Positions 61,919 to 64,000 of a DNA stretch of 64,000 nucleotides are shown here, piece after piece; position 1 is the first letter of the stretch; every line of letters starts with the position of its first letter. Below the pieces are notes generated by a model. That model did not search any database. It was not told where the DNA came from and saw only the letters and a program-made list of their open reading frames with translations. The stretch comes from Sphingomonas sp. Leaf343 (GTDB taxonomy: Bacteria > Pseudomonadota > Alphaproteobacteria > Sphingomonadales > Sphingomonadaceae), in assembly GCF_001423765.1 (NCBI RefSeq), contig NZ_LMPG01000017.1, forward strand, positions 27,064 to 91,063, read 5' to 3'. The translations under genes were made by a program, and so were the position numbers.

Positions 61919-63730
61919 ATGATGCGTTTCGCCCAAATCCTGTCGTCCGCCGTTGCTGTGCTGGGGCCATCGTTCGCGACAGCGCAATCGATGCCCCCTG
62001 CGCCCGCGCTGCCGCAATCCGTGCTGCCGCCCGCCCTGCCGTGGTCGGGGGCGAGCGAACGGCTGATCGTCGCGCAGGACGATCCGTGGATCACCCCCGC
62101 CGAACGCGCCGGCTTCGCGACGACGCCGCGTTATGCCGAGACGCGGGCGTGGCTGGAGCGGCTCGACGCCGCCTCGCCGTTGATCGCGATCGAGGCGTTC
62201 GGCCGCACCGCGCAGGGGCGCGAGCTGCTGATGGTGCGCGCCAGCAAGGGGAGAAAGAGGGGCGGGAGCAAGCCCGTCGTGCTGGTGCAGGCGGGCATCC
62301 ATGCGGGCGAGATCGACGGCAAGGATGCCGGCCTGATGCTGCTGCGCGACATCGCATTGCGCGGCAAGGACGCGCTGCTCGATCATGTCGATCTGGTGTT
62401 CGTGCCGATCTACAATATCGACGGGCACGAACGGATGAGCCGCTGGAACTTCCCGGCGCTGCGCGGGCCGCTGGAAAAGGGCGAGGTCGCCAATGCGCGT
62501 GGCATCAACCTGAACCGCGATTACGCCAAGGCCGATGCGCCGGAGACGCGCGCGATGATCGCGCTGCTGCGCCGGCTCGATCCGATCCTCTATGTCGATT
62601 GCCACGTCAGCGACGGCTTCGACATGCAGTACGACATCACCTTCACCTATGCCGGCTGGGGTCGCTACGCCTATCACCGCGCGACCGCCGACTGGCTGAT
62701 GACGCGTTTCGGCCCGCAGGCGACCGCCGCGCTGGAGCGGGCAGGGCATGTCCCGACGATCTATCCCAGCCCGGTCGACACGCGCGATCCGATGAAGGGC
62801 ATCCGTCAGGCACCGGAGGGGCCGCGCTATTCGACCGGCTATGGCGACTTCATCGGCGTGCCGACGGTGCTGGTCGAGAACCACATGCTCAAACCTTACC
62901 GCCAGCGGGTGCTCGGCACCTATGTGCTGCTGGAGGCGGCGCTGACGCTGGCGGCGCAGGATCGGGACCGTATCGCCGCGGCCAAGGCGACCGATCGCGC
63001 CAGCCGCCCTGCGACGATGCTGACGCGCTGGACACCCGCCGCGCGGCCGATCGGGTGGATCGAGAAATTCAGGGGCATCGCGTTCGACACGTATCGCTCG
63101 CCGGCGACGGGCCGGATGGAACAGCGCTGGACGGGCAGGCCGGTGACGTTCCGCATGCCGGTCATCGGGCAGGACCCGGTCGACACGGTGACGCTGCCCC
63201 GCGCGTGGTGGGTCCCGCCGGAACAGGTCGAGGTGATCGACCGGCTGCGCCTGCACGGCATCCGCTTCGATGCGATCGCAAGCCCGCGCACGCTGGTGCT
63301 GGACCGGATGCGCGTGCGCGATGCGGCCGTCCAGCGCGCGCAGGACGGGCGGCTGCCGGTAAAGGCGTCCTTCGCACACGACGCGGTCACCGAAACGCTG
63401 CCCGCCGGCACGATCCGGGTATCCTCCGACCAGCCGCTGGGCCTGCTCGCCGCGGCGCTGCTGGAACCGGAAGCGCCGGATTCCTTCCTGGCATGGGGGT
63501 TCTTTCCGGAGATGCTGTCGGCCCCGCCCGCCGCGGAGGATTTCGTGCGCGCGCCGGTCGCGGAGGCGCTGCTCGCGCAGGATGACCCGGTCAGGGCGGC
63601 GTTCGAGGCGAAGCTGGCGACGGACCCGGCGTTCGCCGCGGATGCGGAGGCGCGGCTGCGCTGGTTGTGGGATCGTTTGCCGGCGGGCGGCCCGGCTCAT
63701 TCGGGCTATCCGGTCAGGCGCGAACGGTAG
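61919..63730 (+). CDS. M14-family metallopeptidase
   Basis: 603 residues. Signal peptide 1-22 (ATAQ). Zinc carboxypeptidase domain: His128 and Glu131 in GIHAGEIDG, NLNRDYAKAD and the third ligand His229 in DCHVSDG, with a late LVENHML that could give the catalytic Glu. The C-terminal ~250 residues are an extra domain. In an operon with a TonB receptor it may process an imported or external peptide. Longer than classical carboxypeptidase A. Confidence 0.88.
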   Translation: MMRFAQILSSAVAVLGPSFATAQSMPPAPALPQSVLPPALPWSGASERLIVAQDDPWITPAERAGFATTPRYAETRAWLERLDAASPLIAIEAFGRTAQGRELLMVRASKGRKRGGSKPVVLVQAGIHAGEIDGKDAGLMLLRDIALRGKDALLDHVDLVFVPIYNIDGHERMSRWNFPALRGPLEKGEVANARGINLNRDYAKADAPETRAMIALLRRLDPILYVDCHVSDGFDMQYDITFTYAGWGRYAYHRATADWLMTRFGPQATAALERAGHVPTIYPSPVDTRDPMKGIRQAPEGPRYSTGYGDFIGVPTVLVENHMLKPYRQRVLGTYVLLEAALTLAAQDRDRIAAAKATDRASRPATMLTRWTPAARPIGWIEKFRGIAFDTYRSPATGRMEQRWTGRPVTFRMPVIGQDPVDTVTLPRAWWVPPEQVEVIDRLRLHGIRFDAIASPRTLVLDRMRVRDAAVQRAQDGRLPVKASFAHDAVTETLPAGTIRVSSDQPLGLLAAALLEPEAPDSFLAWGFFPEMLSAPPAAEDFVRAPVAEALLAQDDPVRAAFEAKLATDPAFAADAEARLRWLWDRLPAGGPAHSGYPVRRER

Positions 63731-63933
63731 TTTCGAGCATGACCTTTGGCGTTACCGGTGAGCTTCGATCCAGGCCCGCTGCCCGCTTTGAACAGGCGTT
63801 CTCCGGCTTCGGGAGTCCTCAGGCGGTACCGGCCCCCTGCAATTTAACCTTGCGCCGATTTTCCAGCTAGGCGAATTGCCGCGATACAAGAGGTGCGCTC
63901 TGGCTGTGATCTGCGCCTGCACAAGGGGTTTTT
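63731..63933. other. Intergenic region before UDP-glucose dehydrogenase
   Basis: About 200 bp with no supported gene. AAGGGG seven bases before the next ATG is a ribosome site. Confidence 0.45.
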
Positions 63934-64000
63934 ATGCGCATCACGATGATCGGATCTGGCTATGTCGGCCTCGTCTCCGGTGCCTGTTTTGCCGATTTCG
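63934..64000 (+). CDS. UDP-glucose 6-dehydrogenase, N-terminus (partial)
   Basis: Only 22 codons are in the window: MRITMIGSGYVGLVSGACFA and DF. The GxGYVGLVSGACFA dinucleotide fold is diagnostic for the UDP-glucose/GDP-mannose dehydrogenase family; UDP-glucose is the likely substrate. It would make UDP-glucuronate for polysaccharides. Runs off the right edge. Confidence 0.85.
   Translation, partial: MRITMIGSGYVGLVSGACFADF

Overview
The window looks like DNA of a sphingomonad (Alphaproteobacteria, Sphingomonas-like). It is mostly G+C-rich, carries two proteins with the PEPxxWA-CTERM sorting signal typical of sphingomonads, encodes large TonB-dependent receptors, and has an exopolysaccharide locus of the Wzx/Wzy/Wza/Wzc type. 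A RepA replication gene with iterons, a ParA system, a MobF relaxase with accessory genes and two toxin-antitoxin pairs lie in the middle. The molecule is therefore either a large plasmid/secondary replicon or a chromosome with an integrated plasmid.

Region 1 (1-33.7 kb) is a surface-polysaccharide locus. It holds two initiating sugar-phosphate transferases (2.9 and 32.4 kb), glycosyltransferases, acyltransferases, a Wzx flippase (25.6 kb), two Wzy/O-antigen-ligase-like membrane proteins (10.3 and 28.3 kb), a Wzc-type tyrosine autokinase (12.0 kb) and a Wza-type lipoprotein (31.5 kb). At its centre (14.3-25.6 kb) is a full CMP-pseudaminic acid pathway: PseB, PseC, PseF, a Pse-associated methyltransferase, a PseA/WbpG-like amidotransferase with its own HisH/HisF ammonia supply, a natural PseG-PseH fusion, and PseI. 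A PhyH-type dioxygenase and a capsule-type glycosyltransferase are interleaved. The likely product is a polymer containing an amidinated, possibly further modified, pseudaminic acid. A beta-helix protein with a phage-type S74 self-cleaving chaperone (7.2-8.9 kb), two insertion sequences (IS5/IS427-type and IS630-type) and an A+T-rich DUF6492-like gene mark the more recently acquired part.

Region 2 (33.7-50.6 kb) is a plasmid backbone with accessory modules: an RHH protein and ParA, an HTH protein, RepA with at least six iterons, small conserved ORFs, a YCII protein, ParDE, a LysR/cupin/SDR cluster, a MazEF pair between two copies of a ~110 bp repeat, a three-gene mobilization operon with a candidate oriT, and a tyrosine recombinase. 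A short palindromic repeat (core TGTCGACA with extra CGACA half-sites spaced 3 bp away) occurs at nearly every module boundary. It is the most unusual unexplained structure in the window.

Region 3 (50.6-64 kb) holds a second PEPxxWA-CTERM protein, a 44-residue membrane microprotein, a large TonB-dependent receptor, an ABC exporter-like operon (one ATPase, two DUF3526-type permeases), a divergent operon of a siderophore-type TonB receptor and an M14 metallopeptidase, and at the right edge the start of a UDP-glucose dehydrogenase gene. No rRNA, tRNA or CRISPR array was seen.
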